Counted from the stretch's first letter, positions 19,187-31,415 are shown. The stretch: 64,000 bases of DNA from Ignatzschineria larvae DSM 13226 (GCF_038500265.1 NZ_CP150637.1:2187501-2251500), one strand, 5' to 3'. Numbers and translations: made by a program. Notes: generated by a model not told the origin, from the letters alone.

Positions 19187-20383
19187 TTATAGTACATTAA
19201 CAACAGCATCTGCCGCAAGTTCAATATTTTGATCATTGAGCGCTGCGATACAGATTCGACCAGAACCAACTGTATAGATAGCGTAATCCTTTTTCATTTT
19301 CTCTACTTGATCTGCATTAAGACCTGAGTAAGAAAACATTCCAGCTTGTTGATTAATAAACTCAAAATCAATTTTATCTTGTTTGCTATTTAAAAGCTTC
19401 ACAAATTTAGCACGCATATCCTTAATGCGATCACGCATCTCAGCCAGCTCTTGCTCCCAAGATGCTCTTAATGTGGGATCTGCTAAGACATAGTGAACGA
19501 TTTGCGCCCCGTATGATGGAGGTGAAGAGTAGATCGCACGCACCATTGTTTTAAGTTGCGATGTAATTCGCTCTTGCTCTTTTGCATCAGAAGTAATAAC
19601 GGTTAATGCGCCAATACGCTCGCTATAGAGAGAGAATGATTTAGAGAAAGAAGTGGCAATAAAGACCGGGATATTCTGCTCTGCAAAGATATGAATTGAT
19701 TCAGCATCTTCACGAATACCTTTTGAAAATCCTTGATAAGCCATATCCAAAAATGGGATCAAATCGCGCTCTTTAAAGAGCTTCGCAACTTTCTGCCACT
19801 GTTCTGTCGTTAAATCAGCCCCTGTTGGGTTATGACAACAAGCATGCAAAATGACGATACTATTGGCCGGCAATGTTTCCATAAATTGATAGAATTTATC
19901 AAAAGCAACGCCTTTAGTTTCAGGGTCGAAGTAAGGATAACGCGCCACTTTAAATCCTGCACCCTCAAAAATCGCAATATGGTTATTCCAAGTAGGATCA
20001 GAGACATAAACGGTACTATTTGGCACAATTGTATGAAGAAAATCAGCGCCGACTTTAAGTGCACCGGTTCCGCCTAATGATTGTACCGTTGCAAGACGTT
20101 TCTCTTGATAGAGTGCATGATCTTCGGTAAAAAGCAGTTTTTGCACACAATCAACATAACTCCCCAAACCACTCATCGGTAGATAAACTTTAGGTGTAGG
20201 ATGCTCATAAAGATATTTTTCAGCCGCTTTTACCGCATTTAAAATCGGCACTTGGCCATTGGCATCTGAATAGATCCCAATACTTAAATTGACTTTTGGA
20301 TCTCTAGGATCTTTTTTGTAAGCCTCTACAACCCCTAGAATTGCATCATCAGGTGCTAATGGTACTTCATTAAATAGTTTCAT
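19187..20383 (-). CDS. Aspartate/aromatic amino acid aminotransferase (AspC/TyrB family)
   Basis: This PLP enzyme of class I transfers amino groups between aspartate or aromatic amino acids and 2-oxoglutarate. The PLP lysine is in ATSFSKSFSLYSERIGAL, which looks more like TyrB (FSKIFSLYGERVG) than AspC. HACCHNPTGADLT and the C-terminal YSGLNADQVEKMKKDYAIYTVGSGRICIA are also characteristic. The frame is open back to 20410, but the ATG at 20383 follows GAGAGGAAAAG and gives the standard start MKLFNEVPLAPDDAILG and 398 residues; it is preferred. That start lies 15 bp after the stop of the upstream carrier gene. Confidence 0.95.
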   Translation of the reverse strand: MKLFNEVPLAPDDAILGVVEAYKKDPRDPKVNLSIGIYSDANGQVPILNAVKAAEKYLYEHPTPKVYLPMSGLGSYVDCVQKLLFTEDHALYQEKRLATVQSLGGTGALKVGADFLHTIVPNSTVYVSDPTWNNHIAIFEGAGFKVARYPYFDPETKGVAFDKFYQFMETLPANSIVILHACCHNPTGADLTTEQWQKVAKLFKERDLIPFLDMAYQGFSKGIREDAESIHIFAEQNIPVFIATSFSKSFSLYSERIGALTVITSDAKEQERITSQLKTMVRAIYSSPPSYGAQIVHYVLADPTLRASWEQELAEMRDRIKDMRAKFVKLLNSKQDKIDFEFINQQAGMFSYSGLNADQVEKMKKDYAIYTVGSGRICIAALNDQNIELAADAVVNVL

Positions 20384-20397
20384 CTTTTCCTCTCTTG

Positions 20398-22206
20398 TTA
20401 TAACGGCCAAACGAAGATCACCGTTGGTACTACTGTAATAATGAGTAGTAAATCAAGCAATAATCCCATTCGCCAATAATCCCCAAATTGATAGCCTCCC
20501 GGCCCCATCACTAATGTATTTGAATGGTGGCCAATCGGTGTATTAAATGCACACGAACAAGCAATCGCAATAATCATTAGATAAGGGTCAATATTATGCC
20601 CCATCATATTCGCAATCCCTACCGCAATCGGTGCCATAATCACCGCTGTTGCCGAGCTATTAATTACATCTGTTATCAACATCGTAATCAACATGACAAT
20701 AGCTAATACTACCACACCGGGAAGCCCCTCTAAAAGCGGGATAATCAATGCGACAATAATATTGGTTGCACCCGTTGCTTCTAGCGCCGCGCCTACGGTG
20801 ATAAAACAACCTAAGAGCACAACAAGCGGCCCATCAATACTCTGATAAACTTCTCTTAATGTAATGATTTTAAAGATAATCATCAAGAAAATTGCCAAGG
20901 GAAATGCAATATGGGGTGGGAGAATTTGCAAGGCGACTGCTAAGATTGCTAACAAAAAGATAATGACCGTTGGCCACATTTTTGAAGAGGGCTTTAGGCG
21001 AATATTACGTTCAGCAAGTGGCAAGCATCCTAGATAGCTCATCATCTCCGGAAGCTCTTTTTTATAACCTTGTATCAGCAGAATATCCCCAGCTTTCAAG
21101 GTCACTCGGGAAAATCGTTGTCGAATTTTCTCCCCTTGCCGGGAAATACCGAGAATATTGATATTGTATTTCTCTTTTAAGTAGAGCTCTGAAATCGTGC
21201 CATTGGTAATACGTGCACCGGGGTTAACAATCACTTCTAGTACTTCAATTGAATCGGGCGTATGTTCTTTTGACGCTTTAGAAAACTCAATATCCACACC
21301 CGTTAATAATTCTAACTGTTTGAGATCTTCCGGCTGACCTTCGATCAAAAGCACATCTTTCTCCCGCAGAATCTCCTCTTTACTCGGCGATAAAATACGC
21401 CTTGCACCTCGAAGGAGCGTCACCACATTAACATGATCCTCCGTCACCTTCTCTAGTTCTCGAATCGTTTTACCGATAAATTTATTATTCGGAACAATTC
21501 GTGCTTCTAAAAGATAGTCATCCGTTTCAAACAGCCGACTACTATTCTCCGTTCCGCGTACAGGAATCAGACGCCAACCAATAAAGGAGATATAGATAAG
21601 ACCAACGATCACCACCACAATCCCGGTAGGTAAAAAGTCAAACATCGAAAAAGCACCAGCAACAGGATCTGCAGTCTCTCGATATTGCGCAATAATCATA
21701 TTAGGAGGCGTTCCGATTAAAGTGGCAGTTCCACCCAATAAAGAAGCAAAGGCCATCGGCATCAGAAGCTTAGAGGTTGGTATTTTATAACGTTGTGAAA
21801 CCTGTAACGCCACAGGCATAATCAGTGCAAGTGCCCCGACATCATTCATAAATGCCGAGAAAAATGCCACAAGTCCTGTGAGCGTTAAGACTAATAGTGC
21901 CGGCCGATCTGAAAAACGACTCAAGTGTTGTGATAAATGGTAAGTTACCCCAGTATTGCCTAATGCATAGCTTAGTACTAATACAGAGGCAACCGTAATC
22001 ACAGCTCGGTGACTAAATCCTGAAAATGCATTATTAATCGGAACGACGCCGACTAATACCATCACTAATAATGCGCCTAGCGCGACAACATCGTAGCGCC
22101 ATTTACCAATCATAAAGGCAATAAAGCTACAGAGTAGAATCAATAGTGCGTAGAGTTGCACATTAGAGATTCCCTGAATCAAAGGGCCTGAAAATAGGGT
22201 CAGCAT
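20398..22206 (-). CDS. SLC13-family permease with two TrkA-C (RCK_C) domains
   Basis: The 602-residue inner-membrane carrier has about ten hydrophobic segments split by a cytosolic insert. The membrane halves carry the SLC13/DASS patterns FMNDVGALALIMPVAL plus GGTATLIGTPPNMIIA, and NSSATAVIMAPIAVGIA plus TPIGHHSNTLVMGPGGY. Residues about 210-395 contain two TrkA-C-like domains (EARIVPNNKFIGKTIREL and VIVNPGARITNGTISELYL). E. coli YfbS is a similar protein. The substrate could be an anion such as sulfate or dicarboxylate and cannot be deduced here. No good ribosome-binding site is visible before the ATG, 20 bp after the ppk stop, so coupling to ppk is possible. Confidence 0.9.
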   Translation of the reverse strand: MLTLFSGPLIQGISNVQLYALLILLCSFIAFMIGKWRYDVVALGALLVMVLVGVVPINNAFSGFSHRAVITVASVLVLSYALGNTGVTYHLSQHLSRFSDRPALLVLTLTGLVAFFSAFMNDVGALALIMPVALQVSQRYKIPTSKLLMPMAFASLLGGTATLIGTPPNMIIAQYRETADPVAGAFSMFDFLPTGIVVVIVGLIYISFIGWRLIPVRGTENSSRLFETDDYLLEARIVPNNKFIGKTIRELEKVTEDHVNVVTLLRGARRILSPSKEEILREKDVLLIEGQPEDLKQLELLTGVDIEFSKASKEHTPDSIEVLEVIVNPGARITNGTISELYLKEKYNINILGISRQGEKIRQRFSRVTLKAGDILLIQGYKKELPEMMSYLGCLPLAERNIRLKPSSKMWPTVIIFLLAILAVALQILPPHIAFPLAIFLMIIFKIITLREVYQSIDGPLVVLLGCFITVGAALEATGATNIIVALIIPLLEGLPGVVVLAIVMLITMLITDVINSSATAVIMAPIAVGIANMMGHNIDPYLMIIAIACSCAFNTPIGHHSNTLVMGPGGYQFGDYWRMGLLLDLLLIITVVPTVIFVWPL

Positions 22207-22226
22207 AAGTTATATCATTGATGCAA

Positions 22227-24290
22227 TTATTGACGAGAAATTAAGAGTTTTTCTTGAGCAGAAAGCATTCCTGCCTTCTCTTCATCTGTAAATGATTGCT
22301 GATGATATACGCCTGTCTCTCCATCTAGATGCCAGGCAGTATAATCCTCAAAATAGTACTGCAATCCTTCTCGTATAATATGCGCCTTAATTGATTCGTT
22401 GTAAATAGGTGTTGCAATCTCGATCCGTCTGAAAAAGTTGCGGTGCATCCAGTCAGCACTCGAAATATAGAGCAGCTCTTCACCACTATGATAAAAGTAG
22501 AATACTCGTGAGTGCTCTAAAAATCGCCCAACCACAGAAAAGACTCGTATATTTTCTGAAAATCCAGGTAATCCTGGGCGCAATGAGCAAGCCCCTCGAA
22601 CTAGAAGATCAATTTTCACCCCAGCATTAGAAGCTTCATAGAGCTTTTCAATAATACTTTTCTCTAATAATGCATTCATCCGTGCTTTAATATAGGCAGG
22701 CCGGCCCGCTTGTGCTTCTGCAATCTCATACTCAATATGTTCAATGATATTATCATAAAGAGTAAAAGGTGCTTGCCATAGTTTATTTAGATGAGAAGGA
22801 CGCCCTAAACTCCCTAAATTGACAAAAATATCGGTTACATCTTGCGCTATCTCTCGATCACAAGTCATCACTGCAAAATCAGTATAGACTCTTGCTGTAC
22901 CGGTATGATAATTCCCTGTGCTCACATGGGTATAATATTCAAGATGATCAGGATTGTTCTCCGTTGGTTCATGCCGTACGATCAATAACATTTTCGCATG
23001 GGTTTTATAACCAAAAATCCCATATACTACTTTCGCACCCGCCTCCTCTAATACCGAAGCCCAAGCAAGATTTGTCTCTTCATCAAAACGAGCCATGAGT
23101 TCACAAACAACATTCACCTCTTTACCATTTTTAGCTGCGGTAATAAGATGTTGCATTAATTGCGATTCTGTTCCTGTACGATAGATCGTCATTCGAATCA
23201 TCTGCACCTGAGGATCTTTTGCTGCCGCTTCTAATAATTTTACAGTGGGGGCAAAACTATCGAAAGGATGATGGAATAGTTGCGTCTTTTGTCGAATCAC
23301 AGCAAATAGATCATGTCCATCACTCCATTTATCTGCAAACTTTGGTTGAAACTCTGGATAAAATAGCTCACTTTTTCCCTTTAAAAAATCCCGTAACTCT
23401 CTAAAGCGAGTCAAATCAATAAAATGGGCAATCGGATAGACCTCATAATCTTCAAGCTCAAACTCTTTCATTAGAAACTGAATCAGTTTTTTGGGCATAT
23501 GTTTGCTAATCTCTAAGCGCACCGCATGCCCAAAATTACGTTGATGAAGCTCCCCTTTCAACGCCTGGTGTAAATTGGTTAATTCCTCTTTATCAATAAA
23601 AAGATGACTATTTCTCGTCACTCGAAATTGGTAAGCTGCTTTTACAGTAAAGCCATTAAAGATCGTTTTGAGTTTATCGCGGATCACTTCACAGATAGAG
23701 GTGAAACGAACAACTCCATTGCAACTAGCTAATAATACTAAAGAAGGAAGGTTTTTAGGTAACGAGAGCATCGCGGTATCGACCTCTCGCCCATAGACAT
23801 CTTTCCCTTTTAATTCAATAATATAATTTAAAGATTTGTTATAGATATGTGGAAAAGGATGGGCAACATCCAATGCAATGGGTGTCAATAAGGGGTTAAT
23901 AAATTCCTGAAAATAGAGATCTAATTGCGCACGATCGTCCACGGTCCAATCTTTGCGCTTAATAAACTTAACACTAGCCTCCTTCTCTAACTGCGGTAGA
24001 ATATCGTGAGAAAAGACCTCATACTGTTCATGCACTAAAGCAGATACTCGCTCATAGATATCCATTTGCCAACCATGAGCGCTTTCACCATCAATATTGT
24101 CCTCTCCTGCGAAAATACGTTCTTTGATATTGGCAAAACGTACCTCAAAAAACTCATCTAAATTAGAGGAGACAATGGTAATAAAATTAAGCCGCTCTAA
24201 TAGCGGTGTCATTTTATTTTCAGCCTGTTTTAAAACGCGTTCTTGAAAAGCTAAGATAGATTTTTCTCGATTAATTAACGGTAATTCCAT
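22227..24290 (-). CDS. ppk1: Polyphosphate kinase 1
   Basis: PPK1 builds inorganic polyphosphate from ATP and can run in reverse. The four PPK domains are visible: an N-terminal helical part with IVSSNLDEFFEVRFANIKERI, a PHIYNKSLNYI segment, and the two phospholipase-D-like C domains. The autophosphorylated His lies in GYKTHAKMLL. The frame is open to an ATG at 24314, but that codon directly abuts a terminator T tract and has no Shine-Dalgarno. The ATG at 24290, 10 bases after AAGGGA, gives an N-terminus (MELPLINREKSILAF) of the length seen in E. coli Ppk and is preferred; a GTG at 24293 is also possible. Confidence 0.95.
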   Translation of the reverse strand: MELPLINREKSILAFQERVLKQAENKMTPLLERLNFITIVSSNLDEFFEVRFANIKERIFAGEDNIDGESAHGWQMDIYERVSALVHEQYEVFSHDILPQLEKEASVKFIKRKDWTVDDRAQLDLYFQEFINPLLTPIALDVAHPFPHIYNKSLNYIIELKGKDVYGREVDTAMLSLPKNLPSLVLLASCNGVVRFTSICEVIRDKLKTIFNGFTVKAAYQFRVTRNSHLFIDKEELTNLHQALKGELHQRNFGHAVRLEISKHMPKKLIQFLMKEFELEDYEVYPIAHFIDLTRFRELRDFLKGKSELFYPEFQPKFADKWSDGHDLFAVIRQKTQLFHHPFDSFAPTVKLLEAAAKDPQVQMIRMTIYRTGTESQLMQHLITAAKNGKEVNVVCELMARFDEETNLAWASVLEEAGAKVVYGIFGYKTHAKMLLIVRHEPTENNPDHLEYYTHVSTGNYHTGTARVYTDFAVMTCDREIAQDVTDIFVNLGSLGRPSHLNKLWQAPFTLYDNIIEHIEYEIAEAQAGRPAYIKARMNALLEKSIIEKLYEASNAGVKIDLLVRGACSLRPGLPGFSENIRVFSVVGRFLEHSRVFYFYHSGEELLYISSADWMHRNFFRRIEIATPIYNESIKAHIIREGLQYYFEDYTAWHLDGETGVYHQQSFTDEEKAGMLSAQEKLLISRQ

Positions 24291-24312
24291 CACATCTAAT
24301 TCCCTTATCGAC

Positions 24313-24345
24313 ATAAAAAAGCCCGCTTATCAATGATAGCGGGCT
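24313..24345 (-). terminator. Rho-independent terminator of the atp operon
   Basis: An 8-bp G+C-rich stem (AGCCCGCT with AGCGGGCT) is followed on the minus strand by TTTTTT and then immediately ATG. It lies 13 bp after the atpC stop and ends within a few bases of the ppk coding region. Confidence 0.88.
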
Positions 24346-24357
24346 CTCACTATTTAA

Positions 24358-24771
24358 TTAAAAACTTTTCAATCTATTTACTGCATCAAGCTGCGATTGA
24401 GCAAGTGTCAGCTCTATTAGCGCCTTTTCAATATCAAGTGATTGCCCACCAGATTCGATCGCTTTACGAGCCTCTTCTTGTGCCTTTTGCACAGCAGCGG
24501 CATCTAAATCCTTTGCTCTCTCAGCACTATCTGCAAGAACAATAATCTCTTGCGGTTGGACTTCAAGTAAACCACCTGAGATCCAAAACACCTCTTCTTT
24601 ATCATTCTCTAAGGTCAAGCGGACTTGACCTGCTTTAAGTTGTGCTAAAGTGGGTACGTGACCAGGATAAACACCTATCTCACCTGTAATTGCTGTCGCC
24701 GCAAAAAACGTCGCAACGCCTGAATAGAGCTCTTTTTCAGCACTTACAACAGTGACATTGATAGTTTTCAT
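24358..24771 (-). CDS. atpC: ATP synthase F1 subunit epsilon
   Basis: Epsilon is part of the central stalk of F1 and inhibits ATP hydrolysis. The 137-residue protein has the N-terminal beta-sandwich (VVSAEKELYSG, GEIGVYPGHVPTLAQLKAGQVRL) and a C-terminal helical hairpin from about residue 88. It is the last gene of the atpIBEFHAGDC operon, 12 bp after atpD and just before the operon terminator. Confidence 0.97.
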   Translation of the reverse strand: MKTINVTVVSAEKELYSGVATFFAATAITGEIGVYPGHVPTLAQLKAGQVRLTLENDKEEVFWISGGLLEVQPQEIIVLADSAERAKDLDAAAVQKAQEEARKAIESGGQSLDIEKALIELTLAQSQLDAVNRLKSF

Positions 24772-24783
24772 ATGATCCCCTTA

Positions 24784-26175
<1,392 letters not shown>

Positions 26176-26216
26176 CTATCTAAACCTCATTTACCCAAAT
26201 TTTTGTTAACGTCATA

Positions 26217-27116
26217 TTAATTGATTGCGGCTGCACCACTAACAATCTCAGTAATCTCCTGAGTAATCGCTGCTTGACGAGCCTTGTTATACACTAACTG
26301 TAACTCATCAATCAGATCGCTTGCATTATCACTTGCTGCTTTCATTGCAATCATCCGAGCGGCCATTTCACAGGCAACATTCTCTACCACAGCTTGGTAA
26401 ATTGCATACTCAACATAACGGTCTAACACGATACTCATCAATTCGGCAGGCGCAGAATCATACTCATAGTCCCACGCTAAGTTTGAATCGCCTGGCGTAA
26501 CACTCTCAAATCCCAACTGTTCTTGCAGAGCACCGGGAATAACCGGTAGCACCTGAATCGTTGTTGGTTTCTGCGTCATGGTATTAACGAACTCATTTGC
26601 AAAGACATGAAGCTCATCAATTTTGCCGTCTTGGAAAAGATCTAACATAGTGGTTGTAACACCGATAAGATCTTTAGAAGCAGGATTGTCACCAAGATTA
26701 TTTGCAGTTGCTACGAGATCCCCCCCGAAACGGGCAAAAAATGCATTTGCTTTATTTCCAATGGTTGCAACATCTACTTCAATATTGCTCTCTTGCCAAA
26801 CCTTCATCTGAGTCGCGACAAGTTTAAATAAGTTATTATTCAACCCTCCCGCTAGACCACGATCAGAGCTCACAACAATAATGCCCACACGTTTGACTTC
26901 CCGTGGAATCAGATATTGATGTTTGAACTCTTCAGGTGTTGCCTCACCTAAATGCGCTGCAAGCTTGATAATTTGTTGCGCATAAGGGCGAGATTTATCA
27001 CGACGAAGCTGAGTTGCACGCATTTTACTTGCTGCAACCATCTCCATCGCACTAGTAATCTTTTGCGTATTACTAATGCTTTTAATCTTGCCACGTATTT
27101 CTTTTCCAACAGCCAT
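26217..27116 (-). CDS. atpG: ATP synthase F1 subunit gamma
   Basis: Gamma is the rotating central shaft of F1. The N-terminal helix IRGKIKSISNTQKITSAMEM and the C-terminal NASDLIDELQLVYNKARQAAITQEI helix form the coiled coil, with the SDRGLAGGLN segment between them. At 299 residues it is slightly longer than the 287-residue E. coli protein. It sits between atpA and atpD in the operon. Confidence 0.97.
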   Translation of the reverse strand: MAVGKEIRGKIKSISNTQKITSAMEMVAASKMRATQLRRDKSRPYAQQIIKLAAHLGEATPEEFKHQYLIPREVKRVGIIVVSSDRGLAGGLNNNLFKLVATQMKVWQESNIEVDVATIGNKANAFFARFGGDLVATANNLGDNPASKDLIGVTTTMLDLFQDGKIDELHVFANEFVNTMTQKPTTIQVLPVIPGALQEQLGFESVTPGDSNLAWDYEYDSAPAELMSIVLDRYVEYAIYQAVVENVACEMAARMIAMKAASDNASDLIDELQLVYNKARQAAITQEITEIVSGAAAIN

Positions 27117-27160
27117 GAAATCCCTACCTAATTGCTATCTGTTACAATCTAGAAAGTTAC

Positions 27161-28711
27161 TTATGCAACTTTCCAGGTTTCACCTTTTTTATATTGACTT
27201 ACAACTTTGTCAAGTGATGCTAAGACTTCATCATTGTAAGCACCTTTGCTATTGAGGTCTTGTAAGAGTTCTTGCTCTGTCGCATTTGCTGAAGCGATAA
27301 GACCTTGTGCAAATGGGCGAACTTCTTCAATAGGTAGATCATCAACATATTTGTACTCAATTGCATAGAGAATTAGAGCCATCTCAGCAATGCTATATGG
27401 ACGATATTGTGCTTGTTTCATAAGCTCAGTGACACGTTGACCACGCGCTAATTGCTTACGAGTGACTTCATCAAGATCAGAAGCGAATTGTGAGAACGCG
27501 GCTAATTCACGATATTGTGCAAGCGCAAGACGAACGCCACCACCTAATTTACTAATTAATTTAGTTTGGGCCGCTCCCCCTACACGAGATACTGAGATAC
27601 CAGCATTCATCGCAGGACGGATACCTGAGTTAAAGAGATTCGACTCAAGGAAGATCTGACCATCTGTGATTGAAATAACGTTTGTTGGAACGAATGCAGA
27701 TACGTCTCCACCTTGTGTTTCAATAATGGGTAATGCGGTTAATGAACCTGTTTTACCTTTTACTTCACCATTTGTGAATTTTTCAACGTAATCTGCATTA
27801 ACACGTGCAGCACGCTCAAGAAGACGTGAATGGAGGTAAAATACATCCCCAGGATATGCTTCACGACCTGGAGGACGACGAAGAAGAAGGGAAATTTGAC
27901 GATAGGCAACCGCTTGTTTTGATAGGTCATCATAGATGATTAACGCATCTTCACCACGATCACGGAAATATTCACCCATTGTACAGCCTGTGTAAGCTGA
28001 AAGGTATTGCATTGCTGCTGAATCAGAAGCACCTGCAGCTACCACAATCGTATGTTCCATCGCACCATGCTCTTCGAGCTTTGTTACGATATTCGCAATG
28101 GTTGAGTTCTTCTGACCAATAGCGACATAGATACATTTAATGCCACTACCTTTTTGGTTAATAATTGTATCGATTGCGATTGCGGTTTTACCTGTTTGAC
28201 GGTCACCGATGATAAGCTCACGCTGACCACGGCCGACTGGAACCATTGAGTCAATTGCGATATAACCTGTTTGCATTGGTTGATCAACTGATTGACGATC
28301 AATAACGCCTGGTGCGATCTGCTCGATAGGCGCAGTTAACTTAGTACCAAGCTCACCTTTACCATCGATAGGATTCCCTAATCCGTCAACAACACGACCT
28401 AATAATTCAGGACCGACTGGTGTTTCCAGGATACGGCCAGTACATTTTACTTTATCGCCTTCTGTGATTTTTTCATAATCACCGAGAAGTACAACACCAA
28501 CAGAATCTCTCTCAAGATTGAGCGCAAGGCCACGAACACCGTGTGGTAATTCAACCATTTCACCTTGCATCACAGCATTAATTCCGTGAACGCGCGCAAT
28601 TCCATCAGTTAAACTAACAACGGTACCTTCCGTTCTTTCTTCCGGCTTGAGCTGAAATTCTTCAATCTTGGATTTAATGAGATCACTGATCTCAGATGGA
28701 TTTAATTGCAT
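27161..28711 (-). CDS. atpA: ATP synthase F1 subunit alpha
   Basis: The non-catalytic nucleotide-binding alpha subunit. The P-loop GDRQTGKT is at 169-176, and the arginine finger region is in [24 protein letters not shown] with SVSRVGG following. The length of 516 residues is standard. It is encoded between atpH and atpG. Confidence 0.98.
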   Translation of the reverse strand: MQLNPSEISDLIKSKIEEFQLKPEERTEGTVVSLTDGIARVHGINAVMQGEMVELPHGVRGLALNLERDSVGVVLLGDYEKITEGDKVKCTGRILETPVGPELLGRVVDGLGNPIDGKGELGTKLTAPIEQIAPGVIDRQSVDQPMQTGYIAIDSMVPVGRGQRELIIGDRQTGKTAIAIDTIINQKGSGIKCIYVAIGQKNSTIANIVTKLEEHGAMEHTIVVAAGASDSAAMQYLSAYTGCTMGEYFRDRGEDALIIYDDLSKQAVAYRQISLLLRRPPGREAYPGDVFYLHSRLLERAARVNADYVEKFTNGEVKGKTGSLTALPIIETQGGDVSAFVPTNVISITDGQIFLESNLFNSGIRPAMNAGISVSRVGGAAQTKLISKLGGGVRLALAQYRELAAFSQFASDLDEVTRKQLARGQRVTELMKQAQYRPYSIAEMALILYAIEYKYVDDLPIEEVRPFAQGLIASANATEQELLQDLNSKGAYNDEVLASLDKVVSQYKKGETWKVA

Positions 28712-28742
28712 CTTTTAAATCTTCCTCTTATATTCATTAAAC

Positions 28743-29291
28743 TTAATTCATTGATCGGATCATGCCGTCTAAACGACCTAAAATTGAACCATCAATGACT
28801 AAATCATCTATTTTTAAAATAGCACCACCTAACAAGGAAGGCGAAATGGTTACTGTTAATTCGATCTCTTTATTAAAACGTTTTTGAAGAGCCTTAACAA
28901 ACATCTCTCTCTGCCCATCCGTCAATGGATATGCACTTTGCAACTCCACCTCTTGGATATTTCGTTCTTCTAATAAACGCATTCTGTACTCGTCATAAAC
29001 AGAAGGCAAAATCTCATAACGTTTATTGTCACAAATAGTAAGCAGGAAGTTCTCCTCCTCTTTTGTGAGATCACGATTTAAAATCTTAGCTGCTAATTCA
29101 CCTAAGAATGCTGTTTTCTTTTCGGAACCTAGCTCAGGTAAGCTCATTACTTCACAAGTTGCCTCGTTACCCATTAAGGTTTTTAATGAGTAAAGAAATT
29201 CTCTCCAACGATCTTCGCTTTGAGAATCCTCTTTGGCAACCATAAACACGGCTTCTGCATAAGGTCTTGCTACTGTTGCTAAATCTGACAT
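28743..29291 (-). CDS. atpH: ATP synthase F1 subunit delta
   Basis: Delta joins the peripheral stalk (b subunits) to the top of F1. The frame is open to a TTG at 29321, but the ATG at 29291 gives the normal N-terminus MSDLATVARPYAEAVF and 182 residues. The conserved C-terminal motif LLGGAILKIDDLVIDGSILGRL is present. The Shine-Dalgarno is weak, which suggests coupling to atpF translation 57 bp upstream. Confidence 0.95.
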   Translation of the reverse strand: MSDLATVARPYAEAVFMVAKEDSQSEDRWREFLYSLKTLMGNEATCEVMSLPELGSEKKTAFLGELAAKILNRDLTKEEENFLLTICDNKRYEILPSVYDEYRMRLLEERNIQEVELQSAYPLTDGQREMFVKALQKRFNKEIELTVTISPSLLGGAILKIDDLVIDGSILGRLDGMIRSMN

Positions 29292-29348
29292 ATTTACTTT
29301 ACATCGTTTATTAGTTATCAAAATGCTCTTCGAGTGAAGAGCAGGCGA

Positions 29349-29819
29349 CTATAGCTGATTGGCTAACTCTTCTAACATCTTAGCATGAGTTTTCTCATCA
29401 ACTTCTTTTTCAATGATCTTACTCGCACCTAAGATACTTAAAGCAACAACCTGTTTTCTCAAACTTTCTTTCGCTTGATTCACTTCTGCTTCAATCTTCG
29501 CATGCGCCGCATCGATCTCTCTTTGCCCAACTTCTTTGCTATCTTCTTTTGACTTTGCAATCAAACTATCTGCTTGGCTTTGAGCTTTACCCACAAGACT
29601 TGCAGCTTCAAGATGAGCCTTTTTCATAAGCTCATTAATCTCTGCTTCTGTCGTTGCTTGAGCCGCGACACTCTCTTCTGCTGCAGCTAAACCTTCAGCA
29701 ATTTTTGCACGTCGCTCTTCAATAGCTTTGATTAAAGGTGGCCAGATAAACTTCATAACCACCAAAACCAAAATGAAAAAGACGATAAACTGGGCAATCA
29801 AGGTTGCGTTAATATTCAT
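29349..29819 (-). CDS. atpF: ATP synthase F0 subunit b
   Basis: Subunit b forms the peripheral stalk. The 156-residue protein has one N-terminal membrane helix ([20 protein letters not shown]) and a long charged helix. It has the length and pattern of E. coli b. AAAGGAT precedes the ATG. Confidence 0.97.
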   Translation of the reverse strand: MNINATLIAQFIVFFILVLVVMKFIWPPLIKAIEERRAKIAEGLAAAEESVAAQATTEAEINELMKKAHLEAASLVGKAQSQADSLIAKSKEDSKEVGQREIDAAHAKIEAEVNQAKESLRKQVVALSILGASKIIEKEVDEKTHAKMLEELANQL

Positions 29820-29895
29820 TTTACTACCTATCCTTTATATGCCTGTATAACAAATGTCTTTACCACTTAAGCTTAAGTGTAATGTAATTGTGTAA

Positions 29896-30156
<261 letters not shown>

Positions 30157-30202
30157 CTAATGTTAACAATAATTGACAAAACACAATCTTACGATTGATT
30201 CT

Positions 30203-31024
30203 TTAATGAGATTCATGCGCTTGACCTAGATAAACTAATGTCAATGTCATGAAAATATAAGCCTGTAATACTACGATTAAGATATGGAAGATTGCCCAAG
30301 CAGCGCCTGCGAAGATATGTAAACCCATACCCCAAAGAGTGCCTGTTGCGCCTAAAAGTGCAATCAACATAAAGATTAACTCACCGGCAAACATATTACC
30401 GAAAAGTCGCATTCCTAATGAGAATGCTTTTGAGATAAATTCAACGAGATTTAGCACAAAGTTTGCAGGTGCTAACCAGATACCGAAAGGTGCGCAGAAT
30501 AGCTCTTTTACAAAGCCCATACCTTTCGCTTTAATTGAGTAGAAAATCACAACGGCTAATACAGCACATGACATCCCTAAGGTTGCACTTACATCTGCGG
30601 TAGGAAGAATTTTGTGATAGGGAATTGATTCTTTAAGACCAAATACATCAAGGATTTTATCCGCAAGGTCAATCGGTAAGAAGTCGAGTGAGTTCATCAC
30701 CACGATCCAAAGAAATACAGTTAAACCTAATGGCGCAATAAAGCCTTGAGGGCCATTCACTAGAGTTCTTGATTGTTTTTCTGCAAATTCAACAAGAATT
30801 TCAACAAATGCTTGGAAGCGTCCAGGAACGCCTGCTGTCGCTTTGCGCGATGCTGCATAAAGAAAGAGCACAACAACGATACCACACAGAACAGACCAGA
30901 AAACAGTATCAAGATTGATGAGCCCAAAGTTAACAAATTCATCAGCAGCTTGTGGCGTGCCTCTTTGATTCAGGTTAACAAGGTGGTGTCCAATATATGA
31001 TGCGTTTGTTAATTCACTAGCCAT
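30203..31024 (-). CDS. atpB: ATP synthase F0 subunit a
   Basis: Subunit a forms the half-channels and contacts the c-ring. The 273-residue membrane protein has the essential Arg in FISKAFSLGMRLFGNMFAGEL and the C-terminal AYIFMTLTLVYLGQA helix. It lies between atpI and atpE, 8 bp after atpI. Confidence 0.97.
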   Translation of the reverse strand: MASELTNASYIGHHLVNLNQRGTPQAADEFVNFGLINLDTVFWSVLCGIVVVLFLYAASRKATAGVPGRFQAFVEILVEFAEKQSRTLVNGPQGFIAPLGLTVFLWIVVMNSLDFLPIDLADKILDVFGLKESIPYHKILPTADVSATLGMSCAVLAVVIFYSIKAKGMGFVKELFCAPFGIWLAPANFVLNLVEFISKAFSLGMRLFGNMFAGELIFMLIALLGATGTLWGMGLHIFAGAAWAIFHILIVVLQAYIFMTLTLVYLGQAHESH

Positions 31025-31032
31025 AGCTCTCT

Positions 31033-31386
31033 CTATATAATTACTTTATCTTTTCTTAAGGAAGATACCAACACATACCCCAATGGCACCTGTGTCACAA
31101 TGATGATTCCTATCAGGAAAGCCAACAAATTCGGCTCCTTAATTATCATGATACTGATACCGAAGAGTAACACAATAACAAATTTATTTAAAAAGACGCC
31201 GATCCAAAAGAAAACTTTGTGGAATTTTAACAACGAAATATTAGCCGCCATAAATATATTGGGTATCAAAATAGAGATACCGGCAGCTAATAGAGAAATC
31301 GCTGTTACACCATCATATAGTAGCCAAGCGCTAATCGATATAATTAATAAAACAGCAAGTTGTACTCCCACAATCTTCGGAATCAT
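31033..31386 (-). CDS. atpI: ATP synthase assembly protein I
   Basis: AtpI is a small membrane protein at the head of many atp operons and helps c-ring assembly. The 117-residue product has four hydrophobic segments (about 7-22, 29-48, 60-82 and 88-108). Sequence conservation in AtpI is low, so the call rests on position, size and topology. Confidence 0.9.
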   Translation of the reverse strand: MIPKIVGVQLAVLLIISISAWLLYDGVTAISLLAAGISILIPNIFMAANISLLKFHKVFFWIGVFLNKFVIVLLFGISIMIIKEPNLLAFLIGIIIVTQVPLGYVLVSSLRKDKVII

Positions 31387-31415
31387 ACGATCCTCGCCTT
31401 TAAATTCTTGCCAAG

